Part shown: positions 43,785 to 53,012 of the stretch, piece after piece | How the letters are laid out: each line of letters opens with the position of its first letter | How positions within the stretch are numbered: the first letter of the stretch is position 1 | Source of the DNA: Synechococcus sp. CS-1332 | Lineage (GTDB): Bacteria; Cyanobacteriota; Cyanobacteriia; PCC-6307; Cyanobiaceae | Direction: 5' to 3' | Assembly: GCF_025127995.1 (NCBI RefSeq) | Contig: NZ_JAHLYP010000050.1 | Location: 79,528 to 143,527, forward strand | Length of the DNA stretch: 64,000 bases | Notes under the pieces: generated by a model | Told to the model about the DNA's origin: nothing | The model's database searches: none | Seen by the model: only the letters and a program-made list of their open reading frames with translations | Made by a program: the position numbers and the translations under genes

Positions 43785-44451
43785 GCGGCAGGCGGAACGG
43801 CCCGATCTCGCCCCCCTGATCGATCACGCCCTCCTGGACCCCCACCGGGGCCAGGAGGCGATCCTGCGCTGCTGCGATGAGGCCCGCCATTTCGGCTTCG
43901 CCGGCGTGTGCCTGGCCTCCCGCTGGCTGCCGCTGGCCCGCGAACGGCTGCCGGTCGATGGGGCGGTGAAACTGATCGCCGTGGTGGGGTTCCCCTTCGG
44001 AGCCATCCCCGCGGCGATCAAGAGGGCCGAGGCGGAATGGGCTGCCTCCGCCGGTGCCGACGAACTGGACGTGGTGCCGGATTTCGGCGCCCTCGCCGAT
44101 GGCGATGGCAGCGCCGTTCTCGACGACCTGGCGGCCATCACCGATCTGGGCCTGCCGGTGAAGGTGATCCTGGAGGTGGGCCGGCTCGACCCCGAGGCCC
44201 TGGCCCTGCTGGTGGAGATCAGCATCGATGCCGGCGTGCGCTACCTCAAGACAGGCAGCGGCTTCGGCCCCCCGGTGACGACCGATCAGGTGGGCCAGCT
44301 GATGGCCCTTGCCAGGGGCCGGGCCGCGGTGAAGGCCTCCGGCGGCATTACCGATCTGGAGCAGGCGCTGGCCCTGGTGGCCGCCGGAGCCAGCCGGTTG
44401 GGCACCAGCCGGGGCGTGGCCCTGATGCAGGCCCTGCGCGCCGGTGCCTGA
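43774..44451 (+). CDS. deoC: Deoxyribose-phosphate aldolase
   Basis: DeoC splits deoxyribose 5-phosphate into acetaldehyde and glyceraldehyde 3-phosphate. The 225-aa protein has LIDHALLDP, the ADELDVVPDFGALADGD segment, the Schiff-base Lys in VRYLKTGSGFGPP, and VKASGGITDLEQAL. GTG 43774 overlaps the end of hpf by 11 bp, and the stop overlaps the recO start by 8 bp, so hpf, deoC, recO and the MFS gene are read as one compact set. Confidence 0.94.
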   Translation: MTPERQAERPDLAPLIDHALLDPHRGQEAILRCCDEARHFGFAGVCLASRWLPLARERLPVDGAVKLIAVVGFPFGAIPAAIKRAEAEWAASAGADELDVVPDFGALADGDGSAVLDDLAAITDLGLPVKVILEVGRLDPEALALLVEISIDAGVRYLKTGSGFGPPVTTDQVGQLMALARGRAAVKASGGITDLEQALALVAAGASRLGTSRGVALMQALRAGA

Positions 44452-45250
44452 ACGCCACCTCGAGGGCCTGGCGCTCACCTGTCGCCCCCTGGGCGAACAT
44501 GACCGACTGCTCACCCTGCTCAGCGAGAACGAGGGCCTCACCCGGCTGGCGGTGCCAGGCGCGCGGCGGCCGAAGAGCAGCCTGGCCGCCGCCGTGCCCC
44601 TGGCCCACCTGTTTCTTCAGGTGGGGGGCTGCAGCGGCCTGGGGCGGGTGCGCCAGCTGCGGGTGCTACGCAATTACACCGGCCTGGCCCAGCGGCTGGA
44701 GACCCTGGCCGCCGCCCAGGCCCTGGCTGAGCTGTGCCTGAAACTCGTGCCCAGCGATACGCCGGCCCCGGGGGTGCTCGCCGACCTGCTGCTCCAACTC
44801 GGGCGCCTGGAGGCGGTGGTGAAGGACCGTGCCGATCGGGTGGAGGCCCTGGCGGTGGCTGTGCAGGGAAGCGTCCACCTGCTGGCCCTGGGGGGCTTCG
44901 CCCTGCCCCTGCAGCGCTGCATCCGCAGCGGTGCCCCGCTGGCGCCGCCGATCGGAGACTGGGACTGGCGCTGCAGCCTGCTGCCCAGCGAGGGACTGGC
45001 GATCGGTGCGATCCCCGGTGCCCGGGTGCTGCTCAACCCCTCCGAGCTGGCCCTGCTGCAGCGGCTGACGCGCCCGAGCCCTCCCCGACGCCGTGACGGC
45101 CAGCTGATGGGGCCGGAAGCGGTGTGGCTGCACCTGCTGGATCTGGTGGAGTCCTGGTGCGGGGAGCATCTCGGTCAGAGACCGCGAGCCTTCAGACTGC
45201 TGCGGACCGCCTGCGACTCCATGCCCTCCCAACCGTCCGAGCCAGCATGA
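44444..45250 (+). CDS. recO: DNA repair protein RecO
   Basis: RecO helps RecA load at gaps and anneals single strands. The 268-aa protein has the N-terminal OB domain (LEGLALTCRPLGEHDRLLTL, LTRLAVPGARRPKSSLAAAV), then a helical domain. The GTG start overlaps deoC and the TGA overlaps the ATG of the MFS gene. No zinc Cys cluster is seen, as in many other RecO proteins of this group. Identity rests on the N-terminal pattern, length and context. Confidence 0.88.
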   Translation: MPERHLEGLALTCRPLGEHDRLLTLLSENEGLTRLAVPGARRPKSSLAAAVPLAHLFLQVGGCSGLGRVRQLRVLRNYTGLAQRLETLAAAQALAELCLKLVPSDTPAPGVLADLLLQLGRLEAVVKDRADRVEALAVAVQGSVHLLALGGFALPLQRCIRSGAPLAPPIGDWDWRCSLLPSEGLAIGAIPGARVLLNPSELALLQRLTRPSPPRRRDGQLMGPEAVWLHLLDLVESWCGEHLGQRPRAFRLLRTACDSMPSQPSEPA

Positions 45251-46587
45251 GCCCGAGCGGCAAGACCGAGAGGGGACTGGCCGGAGTCCTGGCCCTGCCG
45301 GGGTTTCGGCGGCTCTGGATTGGCCAGGTGTTCTCCCAGCTGGCGGACAAGTTCTACATCGTGTTGATGGTGTTCCTGATCGCCCAGTACTGGGTGACGG
45401 ACACCCCCCAGAGCAATGCGGCCCTCGCGGAGGCGGCCGCCGCCTTCCGGATGAGCTTCGAGACCCGGGCCCAGATGATCACCCTCCTGGCCACTGGGAT
45501 TTACGTGGCCAACACCGTGCCGGCGATGCTGCTGGGCACGGTGGCGGGCGTCTGGGCCGACCGCTGGCCGAAGCGCACCGTGATGGTGGCCTCCAACGGC
45601 CTGCGCGCCGGATTGGTGATGCTGGCCCCCCTGTGCCTGCTGCCCGGGCCGATGTGGCTGGGGCTCAGCTGGGGCTACTGGGCCCTGGTGGTCATGACGT
45701 TCTTCGAGTCGGTGCTGACCCAGTTCTTCGCCCCGGCCGAGCAGGCGGCCATCCCCCTGCTGGTGAGCTACCCCCAGTTGCTCGCCGCCAATTCGGTGTA
45801 CCAGGCCACCAGCATGGCCGCCACCATCGTCGGTTTCGCGCTCGGCGATCCGATCCTGCGCCTGCTTCGCACCTTGCTGGCCCAGGTGGGGATCCCTGGC
45901 GGGGAGTTCGTGCTGTTGCCGCTCTGCTACGGCGCCGCGGCCGTGGCCATCGCCGGGATCGAGATCCACGAACCGCCACGGGTGCAGCGCTCCATCTCCG
46001 TCTGGGAGGAGATCGGCGAAGGGTTGCAGGTGCTGCGGGAGCGCCCCAACGTGCGCAGCGCCATGATCCAGCTGGTGCTGCTCTACAGCCTGCTGGCCGC
46101 TCTCTATGTGCTGGCGATCAGCCTGGCGGCCGCGATCGGCGGGCTCGGTCCCACCCGCTTCGGGGTTCTGTTGGCCATGAGCGGGCTGGGGCTGGCCGTG
46201 GGGGCCCTGGCCATGGCCCAGCTGGGTGAACGCTTCAGCCGGCGTGCCCTGGCCAGTGCGGGACTGGGGACCATTGCCTGGTGCCTGGTGTTGCTGGGCC
46301 AGCTGCAGGGAAACCTGGTGTTCACCTTGCTGCTCTGCGGCCTGCTGGGTGTGGGCGCCGCCCTGCTGGCGATCCCCGCCCAGACCACGATCCAGGAAGA
46401 TACCCCGGAGAACCAGCGGGGCCGGGTGTTCGGCCTGCAGAACAACCTGATCAACATCGCCCTCAGCCTTCCCCTGGTGCTGGCGGGCACCGTGGTGAGC
46501 CGCTACGGGCTGCTGCCGGTGCTGTGGGGGCTGGCGGCCATCGCGGCGATCGCCGCCTTGAGTGAACGCCCCTGGCGTAGCAGTTGA
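45247..46587 (+). CDS. MFS transporter
   Basis: A 446-aa membrane protein with about 12 spans. It begins LPGFRRLWIGQVFSQLADKF, has the family loop LLGTVAGVWADRWPKRTVMV (motif A-like GxxaDRxxkR), and a central cytoplasmic loop (VQRSISVWEEIGEGLQVLRE). This is the drug-efflux/enterobactin-exporter-like branch of MFS. The substrate is unknown. The ATG overlaps the recO stop (ATGA). A weak gap of about 50 bp separates it from the GT4 gene. Confidence 0.88.
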   Translation: MSPSGKTERGLAGVLALPGFRRLWIGQVFSQLADKFYIVLMVFLIAQYWVTDTPQSNAALAEAAAAFRMSFETRAQMITLLATGIYVANTVPAMLLGTVAGVWADRWPKRTVMVASNGLRAGLVMLAPLCLLPGPMWLGLSWGYWALVVMTFFESVLTQFFAPAEQAAIPLLVSYPQLLAANSVYQATSMAATIVGFALGDPILRLLRTLLAQVGIPGGEFVLLPLCYGAAAVAIAGIEIHEPPRVQRSISVWEEIGEGLQVLRERPNVRSAMIQLVLLYSLLAALYVLAISLAAAIGGLGPTRFGVLLAMSGLGLAVGALAMAQLGERFSRRALASAGLGTIAWCLVLLGQLQGNLVFTLLLCGLLGVGAALLAIPAQTTIQEDTPENQRGRVFGLQNNLINIALSLPLVLAGTVVSRYGLLPVLWGLAAIAAIAALSERPWRSS

Positions 46588-46638
46588 TGGTTCGCCAGAC
46601 GCTGCTAAATTCCGCTGTTGCGTGATGCCATCCAGGTG

Positions 46639-47823
46639 ATGCACATTGCCTGGTTGGGCAAGAAATCCCCGTTCTGCGGCAACGTCACCTACGGACTGAG
46701 CACCACCGAAGCCCTCCGGCAGCGCGGCCACTCGGTGAGCTTCATCCACTTCGACACGCCCACCCCTTCCCTGGGCCGGCCTGAAGCGGGGGCGGGCGAG
46801 CTCACGGTTCTCGGGCGGCCGGATGACAACCCCGAGGTGGCCCTGCCCTACCTGGTGAAGTCTCAGGTGTACACGATCCCCTCCCCAGGGGCCCAACGGG
46901 AGCTGCGGGAGTCCCTGGAGCGGCAGCGGCCCGATCTGGTGCACGCCAGCCTCACCCTCTCGCCTCTGGATTTCCGTCTGCCCGACCTCTGCCAGCAGCT
47001 GGGTCTGCCGTTGGTGGCCACCTTCCATCCGCCCTTCGACGCCGGGCTGCGCAACCTCACCGCAGGCACCCAGCAGCTGACCTACCAGCTCTACGCCCCC
47101 TCCCTGGCGAAATTTGACAGGGTGATCGTGTTTTCCGAGCTGCAGGCCGAGGTACTGGTGCGCCTGGGTGTGCGTCGGGAGCGGCTGGCGGTGATCCCGA
47201 ACGGGGTCGACACCGAGGCCTGGGCGCCGGCGGCCCCAGGCAGCGAACCCGACCTGGCCCAGTTGCGCCTCAGGGTGGGCGGCCGACGCGTGTTTCTGTA
47301 CATGGGCCGGGTGGCCACCGAAAAGAACGTCGAGGCCCTGCTGAAGGCCTGGCGGCTGGTGCGTCCCCAGGGCTGCGTGCTCGTGATCGTGGGGGACGGG
47401 CCCCTGCGCTCCTCGCTGCAGACCGGCACGGAAGCCGACGTGATCTGGTGGGGCTACGAAGCCAGCCGAGCCCGGCGGGTGGCCCTTCTGCAGCTGGCCG
47501 AGGTGTTCCTGCTGCCATCGCTGGTGGAAGGGCTCTCCCTGGCCCTGCTGGAGGCCATGGCCTGCGGCACCGCCTGCGTGGCCACCGATGCCGGCGCCGA
47601 TGGGGAAGTGCTGGAGGGTGGGGCGGGCATCGTGATCAGCACCCAGGGCGTCACCACCCAGCTGCGCACCCTGTTGCCCGTGCTGCGGGACCAGCCGGTG
47701 CTAACGGCAGAACTGGGACGACGAGCCCGCATCAGAGCCCTGGAGCGTTACACCCTGACCGGCAACATCGACGCTCTCGAGAAGCTCTACAAGGAACTCA
47801 GTCCGCAACCGGTGGCCGCATGA
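46639..47823 (+). CDS. GT4 family glycosyltransferase
   Basis: The 394-aa soluble enzyme has the GT-B fold: MHIAWLGKKSPFCGNVTYGL at the N-terminus with a Gly-rich loop, an acceptor-side half to about 190, and a donor-binding half with FLYMGRVATEKNVEALLKAW, VLVIVGDGP, and the E-x7-E motif in LPSLVEGLSLALLEAMACG. It probably moves a hexose to a lipid or another sugar; the acceptor is unknown. Start choices: ATG 46639, GTG 46636, or TTG 46618. A response regulator follows after 75 bp. Confidence 0.88.
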   Translation: MHIAWLGKKSPFCGNVTYGLSTTEALRQRGHSVSFIHFDTPTPSLGRPEAGAGELTVLGRPDDNPEVALPYLVKSQVYTIPSPGAQRELRESLERQRPDLVHASLTLSPLDFRLPDLCQQLGLPLVATFHPPFDAGLRNLTAGTQQLTYQLYAPSLAKFDRVIVFSELQAEVLVRLGVRRERLAVIPNGVDTEAWAPAAPGSEPDLAQLRLRVGGRRVFLYMGRVATEKNVEALLKAWRLVRPQGCVLVIVGDGPLRSSLQTGTEADVIWWGYEASRARRVALLQLAEVFLLPSLVEGLSLALLEAMACGTACVATDAGADGEVLEGGAGIVISTQGVTTQLRTLLPVLRDQPVLTAELGRRARIRALERYTLTGNIDALEKLYKELSPQPVAA

Positions 47824-47898
47824 TGCAGTTTTTCAGCCACTTTTAAGCCCTGCCGTTTCGCTCGGATCGCGTCAAAATGAAGCACGGTTCCAGGCTCC

Positions 47899-48378
47899 AT
47901 GAACTCACCCCTTTCCCTTCGGGAACGTTCGGCACAGCGGGCGATCGTCCCCACCGCCACCCAGGTCATGACCTGCCCTGAAAGGCCCAACGCCGATAAA
48001 CCCACCGTCTCGATCGTGGACGACGACCCCCACATCCGCGCCATGGTGGCCGAGGAGTTGGCGGACTCCGGCTGCGAGGTCCGCTCACTCACCAACGGCC
48101 TGGCCCTCGAGAAAATGCTGGGCGAAGGGGGGATTGACCTGGTCTTCCTTGACGTGCAGATGCCCGATTGCGATGGCATCGAATGCCTGCGTGATCTGCG
48201 CGCCCATGGTTTCACCGTGCCGGTGGTCATCTTCACCTCCCTGAACGATCCCGAACGGCGCCGCCAGGCCCAGGAGGCAGGCGCCGACGACTACGTGCTC
48301 AAGCACGAACTTCTCGACCGGCTGCCCGACCTGCTGGAGCGGCTCCTGCCCAAGCGGACCGAGAACAGCGACCTGTGA
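47899..48378 (+). CDS. Single-domain response regulator
   Basis: The 159-aa protein is a lone receiver: acidic Asp41-Asp42-Asp43 in VSIVDDDPHIRAM, phospho-accepting Asp85 in LVFLDVQMPDCDG, Thr in VVIFTSLND and Lys135 in DDYVLKHE. There is no output domain, so it acts by protein contact or passes phosphate on. ATG 47899 gives a 30-residue tail before the receiver; ATG 47968 would give a cleaner start. The stop overlaps the GTG of the kinase gene (GTGA), so the two are almost surely partners. Confidence 0.9.
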   Translation: MNSPLSLRERSAQRAIVPTATQVMTCPERPNADKPTVSIVDDDPHIRAMVAEELADSGCEVRSLTNGLALEKMLGEGGIDLVFLDVQMPDCDGIECLRDLRAHGFTVPVVIFTSLNDPERRRQAQEAGADDYVLKHELLDRLPDLLERLLPKRTENSDL

Positions 48379-49877
48379 CGACCAAGCCACCGATGGCCCC
48401 CCAGGCTGGGTCGCCTCCCCATGGCTGGTGGCAGCGCCTGTTCGGCAGCCTGCTCGGCCAGCTCAGGGTCGCGGCCTTCACGTCGGTCTTCCTGGGATTC
48501 ACGGCCGCTTCCGCCTTCACCGTGCTGATCAACCAGCAGTGTCTCCTGCGCCAGCAGCAGTCGGGGCAGCGGCTGGCGGCGGGCTCCCTGACGATCTGGC
48601 TCGATCAGACCAGCAGCGATCCATCCCCCCTCAACGCCAGTCAACTGCGCCAGGAACTGGATCGCCTCAGCGTCAGGGAGCGCTTCTTCTGGGTGCACCG
48701 CAACGACGGATCCCTGCTGCTGCCCGGACCGTTCTCCGGGGAACCCGTGGCGAACCCTGGCTTCATCAAGCGAGCCATGGCGGCGCCCCAGGGTCCCTGG
48801 TCAGGGCTCTCGATCACCCCGCTGCTGATCGGTACGGACTACCGCCTGGTGAGAGACCAGGCTGGCAACAGCTACCTCAGCCATCCCCTGCATCGCTCCG
48901 CCGAAGGCAGTCAGCTCTGGGTGGCGGAGGACATCAGCACCAACATCGCGGCACTCCGCACCATCCTGCTGGGGCTGCTCGGGGTCTGGATCCTGTGTCT
49001 GGGGCTCACCCTCGTCGCGATCTCCATCCTCACGCGCCGCATCCTCCAGCCCCTGCAGGATCTCCATCGCCTGGCGGCGGGTGTGACCTCCGAAAGCCTG
49101 GCCAGCAGCCACCTCAAGCTGGATCATGCCCCCCTGGAAGTGGAGGAGCTGGCAGCGTCCTTCAATGACCTCCTCGACCGGCTGGCCCTGGCCTGGAGCC
49201 AGCAGCGGCACTTCGTGGGGCTGGTTTCCCACGAGCTGCGCAACCCACTGATGATCATCGGCGGCTATTTGCGCCGCCTGCAGCGCCGGGGCCAGAACCT
49301 GGATCCCGAACAGATGCGCGCCCTGGCCACCACCGAGGCCGAGACCCACCGCATCACCCGCATGCTCAACGACCTTCTGGACCTCTCCCGCAGCGAATCC
49401 GGCCAGTTGCAGATGGTGCTGGCCCCGGTGGCGGTGGATGAGGTGCTCACCACCGCCTGCGACCTTGCCCGCAGCCAGCTGTCACGCCCCCTGCTGCTCA
49501 CCCTGCCCAAGGAGGCCGCCGATGGGCCGATCAGGGCGGTGGCCGAAACCGACCGCCTGCAACAGGTGCTGCTCAACCTGATCGAGAACGCCGACAAGTA
49601 CTCCCTTCCTGGCCGACCGATCAGCCTCGACCTGTCCCAGGACGCCGGCAAACTGTGCATCAGAGTCCAGGACCAGGGCATCGGAATTTCCCCGGAGGAC
49701 ATTCCCAAGGTGTTTGATCGCTTCCACCGCGGTCGCAATGCCATTGAGCATGAGCGGGGATCGGGCCTTGGTCTGTCCGTGGTCAAGCTGCTGGTGGAAG
49801 CGATGGGGGGCTCGATCGACGTCGAGAGCGAGATCGCGGTCGGGAGCAGCTTTCACATCCACCTTCCGGCGGCTTAA
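48375..49877 (+). CDS. Membrane sensor histidine kinase
   Basis: The 500-aa kinase has a first span (about 30-50), an outer sensor part of about 140 aa with no known fold by eye, a second span (about 195-215), a HAMP-type linker (RRILQPLQDLHRLAAGVTSE), the dimerisation domain with His286 in FVGLVSHELRNPLMIIGGYL, and the ATPase domain (LLNLIENADKYS, VQDQGIGISPEDIPKVFDRF, GSGLGLSVVKLLVEAMGG). It is coupled by overlap with the lone receiver upstream. Its stop overlaps the end of the ArnT-like gene by 4 bp. The signal is unknown. Confidence 0.93.
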   Translation: MTTKPPMAPQAGSPPHGWWQRLFGSLLGQLRVAAFTSVFLGFTAASAFTVLINQQCLLRQQQSGQRLAAGSLTIWLDQTSSDPSPLNASQLRQELDRLSVRERFFWVHRNDGSLLLPGPFSGEPVANPGFIKRAMAAPQGPWSGLSITPLLIGTDYRLVRDQAGNSYLSHPLHRSAEGSQLWVAEDISTNIAALRTILLGLLGVWILCLGLTLVAISILTRRILQPLQDLHRLAAGVTSESLASSHLKLDHAPLEVEELAASFNDLLDRLALAWSQQRHFVGLVSHELRNPLMIIGGYLRRLQRRGQNLDPEQMRALATTEAETHRITRMLNDLLDLSRSESGQLQMVLAPVAVDEVLTTACDLARSQLSRPLLLTLPKEAADGPIRAVAETDRLQQVLLNLIENADKYSLPGRPISLDLSQDAGKLCIRVQDQGIGISPEDIPKVFDRFHRGRNAIEHERGSGLGLSVVKLLVEAMGGSIDVESEIAVGSSFHIHLPAA

Positions 49878-51760
49878 TAACGCTCCGGCCGGGGCGCCTG
49901 CCAGTCGGGGGCGAAGCCATCCCGCCGTAGTTGCGCCACGGAGGCCTCGAGGCGGCGGCGGTCGAGACGCCACAGCCGGTACACCCCGGCTCTGTCGATC
50001 TCCGTGGCCCCCAGATGGCGCCAGAAGGGAGCGCGGGCGGTGGTCTGGTCGATGACCACCAGCACGGTGGGCTGGGCGTCCGGTGTGCTGGGCTGCTGGC
50101 CCTCCCGCCGCTCCAGGCGCAGGCGTTCCGCCAGGTTGAGGGGACCCTCCACGTCGATGCCCTCGTAGATCACCACTCGCCTGCCGTAGTAGTGCAGTGA
50201 GGGTTTGAGAACACCCACCATCGCCACGGGCTCCCCGGGACGACCCTGCCGTTGCAGCGCCGCCGCCATCTGGCGCACGGGCCCCCCCCGCAGACGATCG
50301 CCCACGCTCCACAGGGGCAGCAGGGCCGTGGGGACGAACAGCACCAGCGGCAGCTGCAGGGCCATGAGCCGCAGGGGTGGGTGACGGCGACGGCAGAGCC
50401 AGCCCAGCAGCGCTGCCAGCAGCCAGCAGGCGGCCACCAGCGGCACCAGCGGGCTGCCCTCGAGCTCCACAGCCAGGGTGGGCATTTCCGGATCGTTGAT
50501 CAGAGGCAGCCACAGGGGAGCCAGCAGGAACGAGAGGCCCAGGCCCGTCACCAGCAGCAGACTCAGACCCCAGGCCCATCCCTCCCAGGGGCGGCCGCCA
50601 CTCCCGCTCCAGGCCGACTGGGCCGCCAAGGCGATCAGCAGGGCGGCGGCAGGCGTGGCGGGCAGCCAGTAGCTCGGCAGCTTGGTGGCGGCGGCGGTGA
50701 AGAACAGCAACACCGCCAGGAGCCAGCAGGCGGCGAAGCGGGCCAGGGAGGTGGCGGGCAGCTGCGGCTGGGTGGGGCACCAGGAGCGGCGCAGAGGGCC
50801 GATGGCCCGGGCCAATCCAACCAGAAGCAGGGGAGACACCGGCAGGCTGGCCACCAGCATCACCGGCAGGAAGAACCACCACGGCTGCAGGTGGCGGTTC
50901 ACCACCTCGGTGAAGCGCTGCAGGTTGTGGTATCCGAAGAAGCTGTCCCAGAAGGGGCGGCCTTCGCTGTGGAGCGCCAGGAGATACCAGGGCAGAGCCA
51001 CCAGGGCGGTGAGTGCCAGGCCCTGCAGGGGGCGCAGCCGCCGCCAAAGCCCGGCGACGTCGGCCTGGAGCCAGCCGAACAGCAACAGGCTGAGACCCAG
51101 CAACACCACCGCCACCGGGCCCTTGGTCAGCACGGCCAGCCCCAGCACGGGCCACGGCAGCCACCAGGGCCGCGCCGGGTTGGCATAGGCCTGCCAACAA
51201 AGCAGCAGCGCCAGGGCCACCAGGCCGCTGAACAGGGAATCGCTCACGGCCGTGCGGCCCCAGGCCAGCATCAGGGGCGAGAGGCCGAAGGCCAGGGCGG
51301 CCGTGAGGGCCGTCAGGCCGGGGCGCACGGCCATGGGGCCCTGCCCCCGGGAGGAGAACGGAGGCTGGGGCCAGCGCAGCAGGGTGTCCGCCAGGGCCAG
51401 CATCACCCCGATGGCGGCCAGGGCGGAGGGGAAACCGGAGGCCCAGGTGCCTAGGGGATTCCACTGCTCCTGGCCGGGCAGGGCGTAGATGAGCCCCATC
51501 AACCAGTACACCAGCGGCGGCTTGTCGTAACGGGGCAGTCCATTGACGCGGGGGATCAACCAGTCGCCCGTTTCCGCCATGGCCCGTGCCGATGCCGCAA
51601 ACAGCGGCGGCGTCTCATCCACCAGGCCCGTGTTGCCCAGTTGCCAGGCGTAGAGCACCAAGCCCAGAAGCAAGGTGAACAGCAGCAACCGGCGGCGCTG
51701 GGGGCGGGGCAGGGCGGTCAAACCGGCTGGGCGGGTCGGATGGAACCTATCGCTCCCCAC
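49874..51760 (-). CDS. ArnT-like glycosyltransferase (GT83/GT39 family)
   Basis: The 628-aa polytopic enzyme carries the ArnT-type first loop: GLVDETPPLFAASARAMAET with the catalytic Asp-Glu, then GDWLIPRVNGLPRYDKPPLV and YWLMGLIYALPG. About 12 helices and a soluble C-terminal domain follow. It should take a polyprenyl-phosphate sugar and place it on a lipid or protein on the outer face of the membrane. GTG 51760 is used. It is the last gene of the minus-strand set EamA - GT4 - ArnT-like and ends in a 4-bp overlap with the kinase gene. Confidence 0.9.
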   Translation of the reverse strand: MGSDRFHPTRPAGLTALPRPQRRRLLLFTLLLGLVLYAWQLGNTGLVDETPPLFAASARAMAETGDWLIPRVNGLPRYDKPPLVYWLMGLIYALPGQEQWNPLGTWASGFPSALAAIGVMLALADTLLRWPQPPFSSRGQGPMAVRPGLTALTAALAFGLSPLMLAWGRTAVSDSLFSGLVALALLLCWQAYANPARPWWLPWPVLGLAVLTKGPVAVVLLGLSLLLFGWLQADVAGLWRRLRPLQGLALTALVALPWYLLALHSEGRPFWDSFFGYHNLQRFTEVVNRHLQPWWFFLPVMLVASLPVSPLLLVGLARAIGPLRRSWCPTQPQLPATSLARFAACWLLAVLLFFTAAATKLPSYWLPATPAAALLIALAAQSAWSGSGGRPWEGWAWGLSLLLVTGLGLSFLLAPLWLPLINDPEMPTLAVELEGSPLVPLVAACWLLAALLGWLCRRRHPPLRLMALQLPLVLFVPTALLPLWSVGDRLRGGPVRQMAAALQRQGRPGEPVAMVGVLKPSLHYYGRRVVIYEGIDVEGPLNLAERLRLERREGQQPSTPDAQPTVLVVIDQTTARAPFWRHLGATEIDRAGVYRLWRLDRRRLEASVAQLRRDGFAPDWQAPRPERY

Positions 51761-51782
51761 CCGTCAGGTCCTGTGTCGCCCG

Positions 51783-53012
51783 TCAGGCCATCAGCCGATC
51801 CACCAGCTCCAGCTGTTGGGGTAAGCAGACCCGGGTCAGATCAAACCGATCCACCACGGTCTTGCGGGCTTCCCGCCTCAGCCCGTCGTGGGGCGAGGGA
51901 TCGGCGAGCACCGACGCCACCCGCTGGGCCAGGGCCTGGTGATCGAAGAAATCCACCAGCAGACCATTGCGGCCATCGACGATCACGTCCTGCACCGGGG
52001 GCGTGGCCGAGCCGATCACGAGGGCACCGCAGCTCATCGCCTCCAGCAGGCTCCAGCTCAGTACGAAGGGAACGGTGAGATAAACGTGACAGGCGCTGAC
52101 CCGGAACAGTTCATGCAGCACGGGGTGGGGGACGTGGCCGACGAAATGGATCCGGGAGCGATCGAGGTTGTCGCCCAGCTCCTGGAGCAGCAGCTCCTTC
52201 CAGCTGCCACCGCCGGGGGGCGCCGCTCCGTAGCTCACGCCCTCCCCGCCCACAATCACCACATGGGCCCTGGGCCGCAGGCGCTGCAGCAGCGGGAGCA
52301 TGCGCATGAAGGTGTGGAAGCCGCGGTAGGGCTCCAGATTCCTGGCCACGAAACTCACCAGTTCGTCACCGGGCACGAAGCTCAGGCCGGCACGCTGCAG
52401 CTGAAGCCGGGCGGAGCCCTGGGGGGCGATCGCCACGGTGTCGATGCCCTCGTGGATCACGCTCAGCCTCTGGCGGAAGGGAGCCGGCACGGTGCTGGCC
52501 TGCCAGGGGGTGGGGGCCAGTCCCCAGTCCAGGTCCTGGAGAGCCAGGAGCTGGGGCGCCCGCCGCAGGCGCAGCCGGGCCCGCAGGCGCCAGTCGGCGT
52601 CAGCGAACTCCGGGTCGAATCCCACATCGGCCCCCTGCAGCTGGTAGATGAACTCCACGTGGTGCAGGACCGGGACGTCCGGCAGCAGATCCTTCACCAC
52701 CAGCAGCTCGCCCCAACCCGGATGGCCGATCACCAGATCGGGCTGCAGGCCTGCCTGCAGCAGGGGCTCCAGACAACGGGCCACCGCCTCGGCCCGCAGC
52801 ACCTTGGTCTGGAAATCAGCCGCCCAGGGGTGGCAGGGGGGCACCCCACCGCCCGGCAGTGGGTCATAGCGATGCAGCGGCAGGCCGGGGAGGGGCTGGC
52901 TGGTGGGGCCGCCGATGGCCACCACCCGGTCGCCGCGGCGCTGCAGAGCCGGCGCCAGGTGGCGGTACTGGCCTGGGAAGTTCTGGTGAACAAACAGCAG
53001 TGTGCGGGTCAT
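51783..53012 (-). CDS. GT4-like glycosyltransferase
   Basis: A 409-aa GT-B enzyme starting MTRTLLFVHQNFPGQYRHLA, a form seen in the cyanobacterial 'glycosyl transferase family 4 group'. The donor half has SFVARNLEPYRGFHTFMRML, AHVVIVGGEGVSYG, and the Glu-x7 block in LSWSLLEAMSCGALVIGSAT. The ATG at 53012 overlaps the EamA stop by 4 bp (ATGA). The ArnT-like gene follows after 22 bp. The acceptor is unknown. Confidence 0.87.
   Translation of the reverse strand: MTRTLLFVHQNFPGQYRHLAPALQRRGDRVVAIGGPTSQPLPGLPLHRYDPLPGGGVPPCHPWAADFQTKVLRAEAVARCLEPLLQAGLQPDLVIGHPGWGELLVVKDLLPDVPVLHHVEFIYQLQGADVGFDPEFADADWRLRARLRLRRAPQLLALQDLDWGLAPTPWQASTVPAPFRQRLSVIHEGIDTVAIAPQGSARLQLQRAGLSFVPGDELVSFVARNLEPYRGFHTFMRMLPLLQRLRPRAHVVIVGGEGVSYGAAPPGGGSWKELLLQELGDNLDRSRIHFVGHVPHPVLHELFRVSACHVYLTVPFVLSWSLLEAMSCGALVIGSATPPVQDVIVDGRNGLLVDFFDHQALAQRVASVLADPSPHDGLRREARKTVVDRFDLTRVCLPQQLELVDRLMA

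Noticed and set aside
49482..51464. 660-codon second frame within the ArnT-like gene and kinase end
   Set aside because: Pro/Gly/Arg-rich shadow in GC-rich DNA; the ArnT-like and kinase frames explain the region.
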